Shown here in pieces: positions 6,343-14,203 of a stretch of DNA of 21,132 bases; the first letter of the stretch is position 1; every line of letters starts with the position of its first letter. Made by a program: the position numbers and the translations under genes. A model generated the notes under the pieces. It ran no database searches and was not told the DNA's origin. It was given only the letters and a program-made list of their open reading frames with translations. The stretch comes from JANRKF01 sp964519595 (GTDB lineage: Bacteria; Pseudomonadota; Alphaproteobacteria; Rickettsiales; SXRF01), in assembly GCA_964519595.1 (NCBI GenBank), contig CAZFJN010000034.1, forward strand, positions 1-21,132, read 5' to 3'.

Positions 6343-6656
6343 AAAAGAACTTACATCCAGTTAGCGTATCACACGATAAGCTTATGGTTGCACGCCTCCA
6401 ACGTGATCCAGAGTTCGCCGTCGAATATCTCAAAGTTGCTATCGAGGAAGCTACTGATGAAGATGGTCGTCATGTACTACTCGCTGCTATACGACAAATT
6501 GCCGAAGCGCATGGCATTGCTAAAATCGCCCGTTCTGTTGGCATCAAACGTGAAAGCCTCTCGCGCGCATTGTCAGCAAAAGGCAATCCGCGCTTTGACA
6601 CGCTTTACGCTGTTATCAATGCAATGGGCTTGCAACTTACTGTACAGACAGCGTAG
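6339..6656 (+). CDS. HigA-like antitoxin, HTH DNA-binding protein
   Basis: This 105-residue protein belongs to the 'addiction module antidote' helix-turn-helix group. It neutralises the upstream toxin and probably represses the operon. The N-terminal part (DKLMVARLQRDPEFAVEYLK) is typical. The HTH is at about 50-100: IRQIAEAHGIAKIARSVGI, then RESLSRALSAKGNPRFDTLY and AINAMGLQL-like helices. The start ATG overlaps the toxin TGA and has a strong GGAGG (6329-6333) 5 nt upstream, so it can be translated well even if the toxin frame is broken. The antitoxin frame is intact. An intact antitoxin with a damaged toxin is a common end state of such modules. Confidence 0.85.
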   Translation: MKKNLHPVSVSHDKLMVARLQRDPEFAVEYLKVAIEEATDEDGRHVLLAAIRQIAEAHGIAKIARSVGIKRESLSRALSAKGNPRFDTLYAVINAMGLQLTVQTA

Positions 6657-6711
6657 ATACGCTTTTCAGATATTTCTATAGACAAAAACCATCACAATGA
6701 AAAGATCACAA

Positions 6712-6742
6712 AAAGTCCCTAAAGCTTTGCTGGAGTTTTTTT
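6712..6742 (+). terminator. weak candidate terminator after the antitoxin
   Basis: AAGTCC and GGAGTT can pair with one mismatch around a ~13-nt loop, followed by seven T (6736-6742). The stem is weak; listed only because position and T-run fit the end of the toxin-antitoxin operon. Confidence 0.25.
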
Positions 6743-6847
6743 ATTTATGATGATATTATGAAAGAATGATGATGTGATGACATGGACAATATACAAATTT
6801 CGTCACAATTTTTTATAAAAACAAATTCATACAGACAAAGAGTTTTT

Positions 6848-7441
6848 ATGCAGATACAAATCTCCGGCAGAGGCGTTGATATAGGCGATTCTCTGCGTTC
6901 GCATATTCAAGAACGAGTTGACGAACATGTTAATAAATATCTCGATCGCGTGAATAATATTCAGGCAGTGGTTGCGCGTGATGCACATTTGTTCCGCGTG
7001 GACATAACCGGTAATGTCGGCACACATGCCGGCTTTGTGATTCGCAGCCGCGGCGAGTCGACTGAGGTTTATTCCGCCTTTGAAGAGGCGCTGGAAAAAA
7101 TCAGCAAACAATTGCGCCGCTATAAACGAAAAATGACCAGCCACCGCAGCGGAAGCAACGACCAGAAACTTCCTGATTCTCTGCGCGTAAACGCCGTCAA
7201 GCGCGTATTATCGCCGGAAGTTGGCGAACATGATGAAGAACGTCAGGCCGGCTTGATAATCGCTGAAAAAGCCACGGAAATTGAAACGCTGACCGTAAGC
7301 GAGGCGGTGATGAAAATGGATTTGCAGCATCTTCCGGCGCTGATGTTTTTTAATTCCGCGCATGGCCGGCTTAATGTCGTTTATCGCCGCGAAGATGGAA
7401 ATATCTCCTGGGTTGATCCGCAAATCAGCAAAGCAGCATAA
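6848..7441 (+). CDS. hpf: long-form ribosome hibernation promoting factor
   Basis: It binds the 30S subunit and joins two inactive ribosomes into a 100S dimer during stationary phase or stress. The ATG at 6848 gives the canonical start MQIQISGRGVDIGDSLRSHI; an upstream ATG at 6782 would add 22 atypical residues. Residues 1-95 form the S30AE domain, with the basic stretch KQLRRYKRKMTSH near its end. A linker follows. Residues ~135-190 form the C-terminal dimerisation domain (IVRE-like segment AGLIIAEK, then MFFNSAHGRLNVVYRREDGN). The length of 197 residues marks it as the long form. It heads a four-gene run hpf-folB-rapZ-acs, with folB starting 9 bp downstream. In many alphaproteobacteria hpf lies next to rpoN and ptsN instead. 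Confidence 0.92.
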   Translation: MQIQISGRGVDIGDSLRSHIQERVDEHVNKYLDRVNNIQAVVARDAHLFRVDITGNVGTHAGFVIRSRGESTEVYSAFEEALEKISKQLRRYKRKMTSHRSGSNDQKLPDSLRVNAVKRVLSPEVGEHDEERQAGLIIAEKATEIETLTVSEAVMKMDLQHLPALMFFNSAHGRLNVVYRREDGNISWVDPQISKAA

Positions 7442-7450
7442 TGGTTGAAC

Positions 7451-7810
7451 ATGATCCTCCGTATTCAAAAAATAAAAGCCTTCACCACTATCGGAATAAC
7501 CGAGGAAGAGCGCAAACAGCCGCGACCTTTGCTGATCAGCCTGGTTATTGATTATGATCATGAGCAGGCTGTTGTCGAGGATAATATAGAATATGCTTAT
7601 GATTACGCGCTGATTGAGAATGTAATTGTTTCCGAATTAAGCCAGCGTCAGTTCAATTTAATTGAAACCGCCGCCTTGTTTGTCTGTCAATTGCTGCTGG
7701 GCAATGAACGCGCGCGGGAAGTAACTGTTGAAGTTGAAAAGCCTGGCATAATGCGTTTCGCAGAAAGCGTTTCCGCTATCTGCTCGCTGCGCCGGGAACA
7801 AAGCGCATGA
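7451..7810 (+). CDS. folB: dihydroneopterin aldolase FolB
   Basis: FolB cleaves 7,8-dihydroneopterin to 6-hydroxymethyl-7,8-dihydropterin and glycolaldehyde in folate synthesis. The 119-residue length is typical for the single-domain enzyme. Conserved features are GITEEERKQPRPLLISLVID, including the glutamate and glutamine that hold the pterin, YDYALIENVI (family Tyr region), and VEVEKPGIM with the catalytic lysine near the C-terminus. The ATG at 7451 is used; an in-frame TTG at 7445 would add two residues. No good Shine-Dalgarno sequence is visible, so translation is probably coupled to hpf 9 bp upstream. The TGA overlaps the rapZ ATG (ATGA). No other folate gene is present. Confidence 0.88.
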   Translation: MILRIQKIKAFTTIGITEEERKQPRPLLISLVIDYDHEQAVVEDNIEYAYDYALIENVIVSELSQRQFNLIETAALFVCQLLLGNERAREVTVEVEKPGIMRFAESVSAICSLRREQSA

Positions 7811-8652
7811 GGCTGGTTTTAATAACCGGAATGTCCGGCGCTGGCAAAAGCGTCGCGCTTAAAACTCTCGAAGATGCCGGTTTTGAAGCAATTGACAATT
7901 TGCCGCTGGCTTATCTTCCGGATATTGCCGCCTCAAGCGCCCGCGCGCGCAACCTTGCCATTACCGTTGACATACGCAGTCGGGATTTTTCTGATACGGC
8001 TTTTATAAAAATCGTTGAAAAGCTGAAAAACAAATCCGACTTAACCGTTTCGATATTATTCCTCGATTGTGATGACGAAATCATACGCCGCCGCTACACA
8101 GAAACGCGGCGCAGACATCCTTTGGCCGTTGACCGCAGCGTTACTGACGGAATAGATCATGAACGCTCTCTGCTTAAAAATATGCGCGATTTTGCCGACC
8201 TTATTCTTGATACCAGCGAAACTGACGCCGCCGATTTACGAAAAATAATCGCCGCTAATTACGCTGCTGATTCGCGGCATTTCTCTTTGGTAATCACTTC
8301 CTTCTCGTTCAAACGCGGCGTTCCGCGTGAGGCGGATATGGTGTTTGATGTGCGGTTTTTAAAAAATCCTCATTACAAGCCGGAATTAAAGGAATTAACC
8401 GGATTTGATCAGGCAGTTGGCGAATATATAAAGACTGATTCAGGCTATGCTGAATTCTCAACACGTTTGCAGCAATTCATCCTGCCGCTTTTGCCGCGCT
8501 ATCTGGAAGAAGGAAAAAACTATCTCACCATCGCAATCGGCTGCACTGGCGGCCGCCATCGCTCTGTATTCGTAGCCGAGGAGCTGGGCAAATTCCTGCT
8601 TGGTAAATCTTACGCCGTAACCATCAGGCACAGAGAAACCAAGGTTCAATAA
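7807..8652 (+). CDS. rapZ: RapZ, nucleotide-binding RNase adapter protein
   Basis: In enterobacteria RapZ presents small RNAs to RNase E to tune amino-sugar synthesis; in alphaproteobacteria its targets are less clear. The protein has 281 residues (family ~284). The N-terminal Walker A is GMSGAGKS at 8-15, followed by the hallmark VALKTLEDAGFEAIDNLPL, and RRRYTETRRRHPL lies mid-domain. The C-terminal RNA-binding domain includes FSFKRGVPREADMVFDVRFL and the signature IGCTGGRHRSVFVAEEL. The start overlaps the folB stop by 4 bp, and its TAA shares one base with the acs ATG (TAATG). In many alphaproteobacteria rapZ sits between hprK and PTS genes; here it lies in an hpf-folB-rapZ-acs run. Confidence 0.93.
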   Translation: MRLVLITGMSGAGKSVALKTLEDAGFEAIDNLPLAYLPDIAASSARARNLAITVDIRSRDFSDTAFIKIVEKLKNKSDLTVSILFLDCDDEIIRRRYTETRRRHPLAVDRSVTDGIDHERSLLKNMRDFADLILDTSETDAADLRKIIAANYAADSRHFSLVITSFSFKRGVPREADMVFDVRFLKNPHYKPELKELTGFDQAVGEYIKTDSGYAEFSTRLQQFILPLLPRYLEEGKNYLTIAIGCTGGRHRSVFVAEELGKFLLGKSYAVTIRHRETKVQ

Positions 8653-10607
8653 TGGCCACAAACATCACAACCACAACCATTCCAGTTCCGCAACAATGGC
8701 AACAAAACGCCATTATAAAATCCGCGGATTATCAGCGTATGTATGATCAATCTATCGCTGATCCGCAAAAATTCTGGAGCGCAGAAGCTGAGAAATTCCT
8801 ATGGCGTGAGAAATGGCGAAATATTTCATCAGGAAATTTTACCAACATCTCACAAGTGGCAATAAAATGGTTTGAAGGTGCGAAACTGAATATCAGCGAA
8901 AACTGCCTTGATCGCCATTTACCACAGCGCGCAGAACAAACGGCGCTGATCTGGGAAGGCGATAATCCTGATCAATCACAGCATATAAGCTATGGCGAGC
9001 TATATGATAAAGTTTGCCGCTTCGCCAATATTCTTAAAAAACGCGGCGTTCGCAAAGGCGATCGCGTTACTATCTATCTGCCGATGATTCCGGAAGCAGC
9101 AATCGCCTTGCTTGCCTGCGCGCGCATCGGCGCGGTTCATTCCGTGGTTTTCGCCGGATTTTCCGCAGAAGCTCTGGCCGGAAGAATCGCCGATTGCCAA
9201 AGCCGCCATATCATCACCGTAAAGGAAGGAAAACGCGGCGGCAAGATAATTCCACTGCTGGCTAATGTTGAAGAAGCGCTCCTTAAAATAAACTCACCAT
9301 GCGATGTTCTGATCGTGGCAAATGCTGAATATGAAAAAATGATGCGCGAAGCTGAGGCGAAATGTCCGCCGGAAATTACCGATTCGGAAGATCCGCTCTT
9401 CATTCTCTACACTTCCGGCTCAACCGGCAAACCAAAAGGAGTTTTACACACGGTCGGCGGTTATATGGTCTGGAGCGGCATGACCTTTCGCTATACATTT
9501 GATTACAAAACTCCTGAGCAGGAAAATCATGAAAATAATAAAAATAATAAAAGCCAGAAAAATGCCGCGGAAATTTTCTGGTGTTCTGCCGATATTGGCT
9601 GGATTACCGGACATAGCTACTGCCTGTACGGACCATTGCTAAACGGCGCAACCAGCCTGATTTTTGAAGGAGTTCCGCATTATCCGGATTTTTCGCGCTT
9701 CTGGCAGATTATCGACAAACATCAGGTAAATATTTTCTACACCGCGCCAACGGCAATCAGAGCCTTAATGCGCGAAGGAGATGAATTTGTAAAGAGAACC
9801 TCGCGCCGCTCCTTGCGCTTAATCGGCAGCGTCGGAGAGCCTATAAATCCGGAAGCATGGTTGTGGTACTGGCGAGTAGTCGGCGAGGAAAGATGCCCGG
9901 TAATCGACACCTGGTGGCAAACGGAAACCGGCGGCCATATGATCACCTCATTTCCCGGCGCTCATGCAATGAAACCGGGCAGCGCCGCCTTTCCTTATTT
10001 TGGAATACAGCCGGTAATAGTAAACGCGCAAGGTGAAGTTCAGCACGGCGCTTGCGAAGGAATGCTATGTATAAAATCTTCATGGCCAGGACAGGCGCGG
10101 ACAGTTTACGGCGATCACGCGCGTTTTGTGCAAACTTATTTCTCGCAATTTCCCGGCCTTTATTTCACCGGCGATGGCGCAAAACGCGACGCAGAAGGAT
10201 ATTACTGGATAACCGGACGCATTGATGACGTTTTAAACATCTCCGGCCACCGCATCGGAACAGCGGAAATTGAAAGCGCGCTGGTCGGACATGCTAATGT
10301 AACCGAGGCCGCTGTAGTCGGCTTTCCACATGATATAAAAGGCCAGGGAATCTATTGCTATGTGACGTTGGAAAATGGAATTGAAGGAAATGCTGAAACG
10401 ATTACAGAATTAAAAAAGCATGTGCGAAAAATAATTAGCCCTATTGCCACGCCGGACATAATTCATTTCACCACCGCCCTGCCAAAAACCAGAAGCGGCA
10501 AAATAATGCGCCGTATATTGCGTAAAATAGCCGAAGGCGATACCGGAAATCTAGGAGATATAAGCACCCTCACCAACCCGGAAATAGTAGCAGAACTAAT
10601 CAAAGGA
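8652..10607 (+). CDS. acs: acetyl-CoA synthetase Acs, 3' end lost in scaffold gap
   Basis: Acs makes acetyl-CoA from acetate, ATP and CoA through acetyl-AMP, so the cell can use acetate. The 652 codons seen cover almost the whole enzyme. Motifs are the adenylation P-loop LYTSGSTGKPKGVLHT, DTWWQTETGG, YFTGDGAKRDAEGYYWITGR, DDVLNISGHRIGTAEIE, and the C-terminal PKTRSGKIMRR. The lysine of that last motif is the residue acetylated in Acs regulation. A low-complexity Asn/Lys/Glu-rich insert (QENHENNKNNKSQKN, near 9520-9560) lies between the P-loop and the WCSADIGWITGH block. The last readable residues (LTNPEIVAELIKG) lie within ~15 residues of the usual C-terminus, so the stop is inside the gap. 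It is translationally coupled to rapZ by TAATG. Confidence 0.93.
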
Positions 10608-10707
10608 NNNNNNNNNNNNNNNNNNNNNNNNNNNNNNNNNNNNNNNNNNNNNNNNNNNNNNNNNNNNNNNNNNNNNNNNNNNNNNNNNNNNNNNNNNNNN
10701 NNNNNNN
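10608..10707. other. 100-N scaffold gap
   Basis: Exactly 100 undetermined bases, the usual placeholder for a gap of unknown size. The true distance between acs and the downstream gene is unknown, and genes may be missing. Confidence 0.97.
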
Positions 10708-10716
10708 GACCGCCTG

Positions 10717-11475
10717 TTAAGACATAGCTGCGCTACCAGCAGCAGGCGCGCTGCCGCCGGCAGGTAACTCTTTTTTATTCTCTCTTGTTGCAACATGCCG
10801 CGGAACATTAGCCGCGAATGCATGTCCTTCTTCAACATGATCGCCGCCGCTTACTGTAGAGGAGTTGCGTTTTACCTGATCAGCAGCGCTATAAGCGGCG
10901 TGATGATTTGCTGTTTCTCTTATAACTTCCTGTGTGGCAGCTCTGCTCGGCGCGGCAGATGCCGCCGCGACATTACTTGTAGCATCGCCGGATGGAGAGA
11001 AAGAAGCAGTTATATCATTGCCAAGACGCGAGCCAAGAGCGCCGCCGGATAAAGCGAGCAGAATAGTTGCTACAGTTCCCAGCCAGCTTCCTGCCGCGCC
11101 GCCAGCAGTTGCGATATAGTTTCCCATTAAACCGCCCAGTAAAGTTCCGCCTAAACCGCCAACTAAATATCCCCACTGCATTCCGCCGTTATTTTTATCA
11201 TATATGCTGTTGGCGATCTTGCCGATAAAGCCAGTATCTTCTAACTGTTCAGTCGCCGCGCCATTGTGGTTATATTCATTACCACCACCACCGTGTTTGC
11301 GATTACGTTTTTCAATTGCTCTACGCAGTCTCTCTGTTCTTTCTTGCTGAATCAATTCCTCTCGCGCAGCTACTCCTTCCGCAGCTTTTCTGGCGCGAGC
11401 AGCGCTAATTTCATTGCGCCGCGCTTCAGCTCGCTCAAAATTGCCTACATCTCTCGGATGATAAAAATATACCAT
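10717..11475 (-). CDS. unknown glycine-rich membrane protein with charged N-terminal helix
   Basis: 252 residues; function not recognised. Residues 12-62 are strongly charged and Arg/Glu/Ala-rich (EAEARRNEISAARARKAAEG-like), predicted helical. Residues ~99-150 form two hydrophobic, glycine-spaced segments (WGYLVGGLGGTLLGGLMGNY and LGTVATILLALSGGALGSRL), a 'glycine zipper' pattern that often packs or oligomerises in membranes. The last 100 residues are Ala/Ser-rich and low-complexity. No signal peptide precedes the charged helix. The stop TAA lies 10 bp from the scaffold gap. A CtrA-type half-site and a TGTAAC/TGTAAG direct repeat lie upstream of the ATG. The ATG at 11475 has only a weak Shine-Dalgarno sequence. 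It could be an envelope or secretion accessory protein, but nothing here proves it. Confidence 0.65.
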   Translation of the reverse strand: MVYFYHPRDVGNFERAEARRNEISAARARKAAEGVAAREELIQQERTERLRRAIEKRNRKHGGGGNEYNHNGAATEQLEDTGFIGKIANSIYDKNNGGMQWGYLVGGLGGTLLGGLMGNYIATAGGAAGSWLGTVATILLALSGGALGSRLGNDITASFSPSGDATSNVAAASAAPSRAATQEVIRETANHHAAYSAADQVKRNSSTVSGGDHVEEGHAFAANVPRHVATRENKKELPAGGSAPAAGSAAMS

Positions 11476-11489
11476 ATTTCGCCACGAAA

Positions 11490-11507
11490 CTTACATAGCA
11501 GTTACAA
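11490..11507 (-). promoter_or_regulatory. second TGTAA direct repeat (Pho-box spacing)
   Basis: On the minus strand TTGTAAC-TGCT-ATGTAAG: 7-mers 11 bp apart, as at 3164-3181. It lies only ~15 bp upstream of the ATG of the 252-residue gene. Possible operator; could be chance. Confidence 0.2.
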
Positions 11508-11566
11508 ATTCTCAGACTGCCTATATTTTAACCATTTGTAAGTAGAAAACACAAGTTAAGCTTATG

Positions 11567-12163
11567 TTACAACTGTTTTGAATCTTTCTTCACCGCCAGG
11601 AAACAGCGCCATTGTCCTTCGGCAAACTTCTGTATTATATCAATATTTAATAATGACAAGGCTTGTTCCACCCCCTCTTCCTGCCATAATAATATTCCAG
11701 ACAGTAAGGCTGCGCCGCCTTGATTTAAGCATTTTTCTATATCGTTGGCCATTTTTACTTGCCATTTCGCGATAAGATTCGCCATTATAAGGTCGTAAGG
11801 CGCTCTCCGCCTGATTTCCGGATGGTTAAAACCATCACTATGCAGCAATCTTATCTGCCGATCAGCAGCATATTGGCTGATAAAGCCTCCGGCATTGTCC
11901 AGCGCCGCTTTTGAGATATCGCAAGCCAGAACTGGCACATTCCATATATCCGCTGCCGCCACTGCCAGAATGCCGTTGCCACAGCCAATATCGAGGATAT
12001 TTTCCGGCGCTTTAAGCTTGTGGAAACCATTTTCCGGCGAATTTTCATTAGCTGAGTTTTCATTAGTTAAACTCTCAGAAATCCGGCATTCAAGCCACAA
12101 AATAGCCGCCAGAGCCAAGCGCGTTGAAGGATGATAAGAGGAAGTGTCAATGGCCAACAGCAT
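11567..12163 (-). CDS. PrmA-like methyltransferase, catalytic domain only
   Basis: The sequence matches the C-terminal half of ribosomal protein L11 methyltransferase (PrmA). HPSTRLALAAILWLE resembles the HPTTRLCL block. SAM motif I is ILDIGCGNGILAVAAA, followed by VLACDISKAALDNA, YDLIMANLIA (PrmA has ANILA) and GGAALLSGILLWQEEGVE. The ATG at 12163 gives 198 residues against ~290 for PrmA, so the N-terminal substrate-recognition domain is missing. The upstream frame closes at a TAA within ~60 bases, and no other frame there resembles it. An Asn/Glu/Ser-rich insert (ESLTNENSANENSPENGF) follows the first block. It could be a reduced PrmA or a methyltransferase with another substrate. TATAAT on the minus strand at 12187-12182 may be its -10 box. 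Confidence 0.75.
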   Translation of the reverse strand: MLLAIDTSSYHPSTRLALAAILWLECRISESLTNENSANENSPENGFHKLKAPENILDIGCGNGILAVAAADIWNVPVLACDISKAALDNAGGFISQYAADRQIRLLHSDGFNHPEIRRRAPYDLIMANLIAKWQVKMANDIEKCLNQGGAALLSGILLWQEEGVEQALSLLNIDIIQKFAEGQWRCFLAVKKDSKQL

Positions 12164-12208
12164 AATCAACAATATTTTAATATTATATGTAGATAATATA
12201 GCATCAGC

Positions 12209-12223
12209 TTAGGATTTTATTAA
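12209..12223 (+). promoter_or_regulatory. CtrA-like site upstream of divK
   Basis: TTAG-N7-TTAA differs by one base from the CtrA consensus TTAA-N7-TTAA and lies ~120 bp before the divK ATG. In Caulobacter CtrA controls divK, so the context fits, but a single mismatched site is weak evidence. Confidence 0.3.
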
Positions 12224-12262
12224 ACCTTGCAGCTTATAACAGCTTTATTCTCTTATCTGAAT

Positions 12263-12310
12263 ATCTCGAAATATATCTCGAAACATATTTCTAAATATAT
12301 CTCTAAACAT
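12263..12310. repeat. four 12-bp tandem units before divK
   Basis: ATCTCGAAATAT, ATCTCGAAACAT, ATTTCTAAATAT and ATCTCTAAACAT follow without gaps. Units alternate ATAT/ACAT ends, so a 24-bp higher-order period is visible. The array ends 30 bp upstream of the divK ATG, in its probable promoter/leader. Confidence 0.8.
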
Positions 12311-12340
12311 CGCCTAACAAAATATTGGCTTATACGCAAA

Positions 12341-12721
12341 ATGAAAAAGAAAATTCTCATAGTCGAGGATAACGACCTTAACCTGAAGTTATTTCGTGAT
12401 CTGCTCAGCGCGCATGGCTACGATACGATAGAAACTCGTGAAGGTCTTGAGGCGATAACTCTTACCAAAAACGAACATCCTGACCTTATTCTTATGGACA
12501 TTCAATTACCGGAAATTTCCGGCCTTGATGTTACGCGCAGAGTAAAAGCTGATCCGACTATCTGCAATATTCCGATAATTGCGGTAACTGCTTTCGCTAT
12601 GAAAGACGATGAAGAGAAAATACTTGCCGCCGGTTGCGAGGCTTATCTCTCAAAACCTATTTCCATCGCTACTTTCATTCAGACAGTCAGACGTTTTCTT
12701 GGCGAAGAGGTCGTAGCCTGA
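12341..12721 (+). CDS. divK: DivK, single-domain cell-cycle response regulator
   Basis: The 126 residues are a stand-alone receiver domain closely matching Caulobacter DivK. Shared blocks are ILIVEDNDLNLKLFRDLL, LILMDIQLPEISGLDVTRR with phospho-acceptor D53, IIAVTAFAMKDDEEKI and GCEAYLSKPIS with K105. In Caulobacter, DivK is phosphorylated and dephosphorylated by polar kinases (DivJ, PleC) and controls the CckA-CtrA pathway and cell asymmetry. The ATG at 12341 is used; in-frame upstream codons only translate a tandem repeat. pleD lies 92 bp downstream, the same order as in Caulobacter. The spacer is filled by a 10-bp repeat array that may give pleD its own promoter. The gene is divergent from the PrmA-like gene. 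Confidence 0.93.
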   Translation: MKKKILIVEDNDLNLKLFRDLLSAHGYDTIETREGLEAITLTKNEHPDLILMDIQLPEISGLDVTRRVKADPTICNIPIIAVTAFAMKDDEEKILAAGCEAYLSKPISIATFIQTVRRFLGEEVVA

Positions 12722-12730
12722 TTTTTTTAA

Positions 12731-12780
12731 CTTATAATAACTTATAATAACTTATAATAACTTGTAATAACTTATAATAT
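12731..12780. repeat. five 10-bp units, each with a TATAAT-like hexamer
   Basis: CTTATAATAA three times exactly, then CTTGTAATAA and CTTATAATAT. Four of the five units hold TATAAT, so -10-like boxes recur once per DNA helical turn between divK and pleD. The array ends 33 bp before the pleD ATG. Confidence 0.9.
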
Positions 12781-12813
12781 ATTCGTACTTTCGCCAATCT
12801 GAAAAGGGGCATT

Positions 12814-14202
12814 ATGACAGCGCAGATAATGATTGTTGATGATGTGCCGGCTAATATCAAGGTGCTTGAAGCAAAGCTTACTAATGAATATTACGATGTC
12901 ATTACCGCTAAAGACGGCTTTGAAGCAATTGAAACGGCTAAGCAGCATAAGCCGGATATTATCCTGCTCGATGTCATGATGCCAGGAATTGACGGTTTTG
13001 AAACCTGCCGGAGAATGAAGGAAATAGAAGAAATAGCTCATATTCCGATTGTGATGGTTACGGCGCTTTCCGAAAAATCCGACCGCCTTAAAGGGCTGGA
13101 AGTTGGAGCGGATGATTTCCTGACTAAGCCGGTAAATGACATGGCGCTGTTTGCGCGTGTCAAATCGCTGGTTAGAATAAAAGTTCTGCTCGATGAGCTG
13201 CGCCTGCGTGATAAAACCAACCTGCAAATGGGAATTTCCGGAACAGCGCACAGCTTTATCGCAGATGTATCAGGCGCTAAAATATTGCTGGTTGATGATG
13301 ATCAAGTGCAAGGCAAGCAGATTTTAACGCGCCTTTCTGAATCATATAATGTCGACTGGGTTGAAGATTGTGACCAAGTTGTGCCGAAAGCGCAAAGCGG
13401 TGATTACGATATAATCATAATGAGCACTGCCTTATGTAATGTAGATGGTTTGCGCCTTGCCTCACAAGTAAAAAGTCAGGAAGAAACGCGTAACGTGCCG
13501 CTTATTGTGCTGGTTGATGAAGATGATTCGCGCCTGATGTTGAAGGCCCTGGAAATGGGAATAAACGACTATATGGCAATGCCGATTGATAAAAACGAAA
13601 TGGTTGCGCGAGTTAAAACACAAATTCGCCGCAAACGTTATCAGGATGCGCTTAAATCACAATATCAGAAAAGCGTTTCAATGGCAGTTACTGACGGTCT
13701 TACCGGATTGTATAATCGCCATTTCTTAAATAACCACCTCGATAATATGGTGCGTCAGTCGGTAAAGAACGGCAAGAAACTGGCGATCATGATCATGGAC
13801 ATGGACCATTTCAAATCTGTCAATGACACTTACGGACATGATGTCGGCGATAAGGTTTTAAAACAGCTGGCGGCAATGATTTTACGCATATCGAGAACTA
13901 CTGATCTGGCAGCGCGTTATGGTGGCGAGGAATTTGTGGTTTTAATGCCGGAAACTGACGAGCAATCGGCAATAAACGCCGCTAACCGTATGCGCGAAAC
14001 AGTGGAAAAAACGCCTTTCATAATTGGCGATAATGGCGAAACCTTAAACCGCACTTTAAGCATTGGCGTGGCAACTTCTCATCCAGACGGCGACAGCGCG
14101 GAATCAATGCTCAAAAGAGCAGATGAAGCGCTATATTCCGCTAAACGCAATGGCCGCAATCAGGTAAAAGTTGCCAAACAAAGCGTTCCGCAAGGATGGT
14201 AG
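12814..14202 (+). CDS. pleD: PleD, diguanylate cyclase response regulator (REC-REC-GGDEF)
   Basis: PleD makes c-di-GMP from two GTP when phosphorylated and dimerised; in Caulobacter it drives the swarmer-to-stalked transition. It has 462 residues. REC1 (~4-125) has DD at 9-10, D53 in LLDVMMPG and K105 in LTKP. REC2 (~155-275) keeps the fold (ILLVDDDQVQGKQIL) but has serine at the expected phospho-acceptor position (IIMSTAL), so it is an adaptor, as in the family. The GGDEF domain (~290-455) starts TDGLTGLYNRHFL and has an intact active site GGEEF (370-374). The inhibitory site RTTD (361-364) is also present, so product feedback is likely retained. AAGGGG (12804-12809) precedes the ATG by 4 nt. 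It follows divK directly. Confidence 0.96.
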   Translation: MTAQIMIVDDVPANIKVLEAKLTNEYYDVITAKDGFEAIETAKQHKPDIILLDVMMPGIDGFETCRRMKEIEEIAHIPIVMVTALSEKSDRLKGLEVGADDFLTKPVNDMALFARVKSLVRIKVLLDELRLRDKTNLQMGISGTAHSFIADVSGAKILLVDDDQVQGKQILTRLSESYNVDWVEDCDQVVPKAQSGDYDIIIMSTALCNVDGLRLASQVKSQEETRNVPLIVLVDEDDSRLMLKALEMGINDYMAMPIDKNEMVARVKTQIRRKRYQDALKSQYQKSVSMAVTDGLTGLYNRHFLNNHLDNMVRQSVKNGKKLAIMIMDMDHFKSVNDTYGHDVGDKVLKQLAAMILRISRTTDLAARYGGEEFVVLMPETDEQSAINAANRMRETVEKTPFIIGDNGETLNRTLSIGVATSHPDGDSAESMLKRADEALYSAKRNGRNQVKVAKQSVPQGW

Positions 14203-14203
14203 A

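Noticed and set aside
10596..10838. Reading frames crossing the N run
   Set aside because: They depend on undetermined bases of unknown true length.
12227..12340. N-terminal extension of divK (38 residues with repeated ISKY/ISKH)
   Set aside because: It is only the translation of the 12-bp tandem repeat; homologous DivK proteins start at the ATG at 12341.
12719..12730. Intrinsic terminator after divK (T run)
   Set aside because: Seven T are present but no stem of more than about three pairs precedes them.
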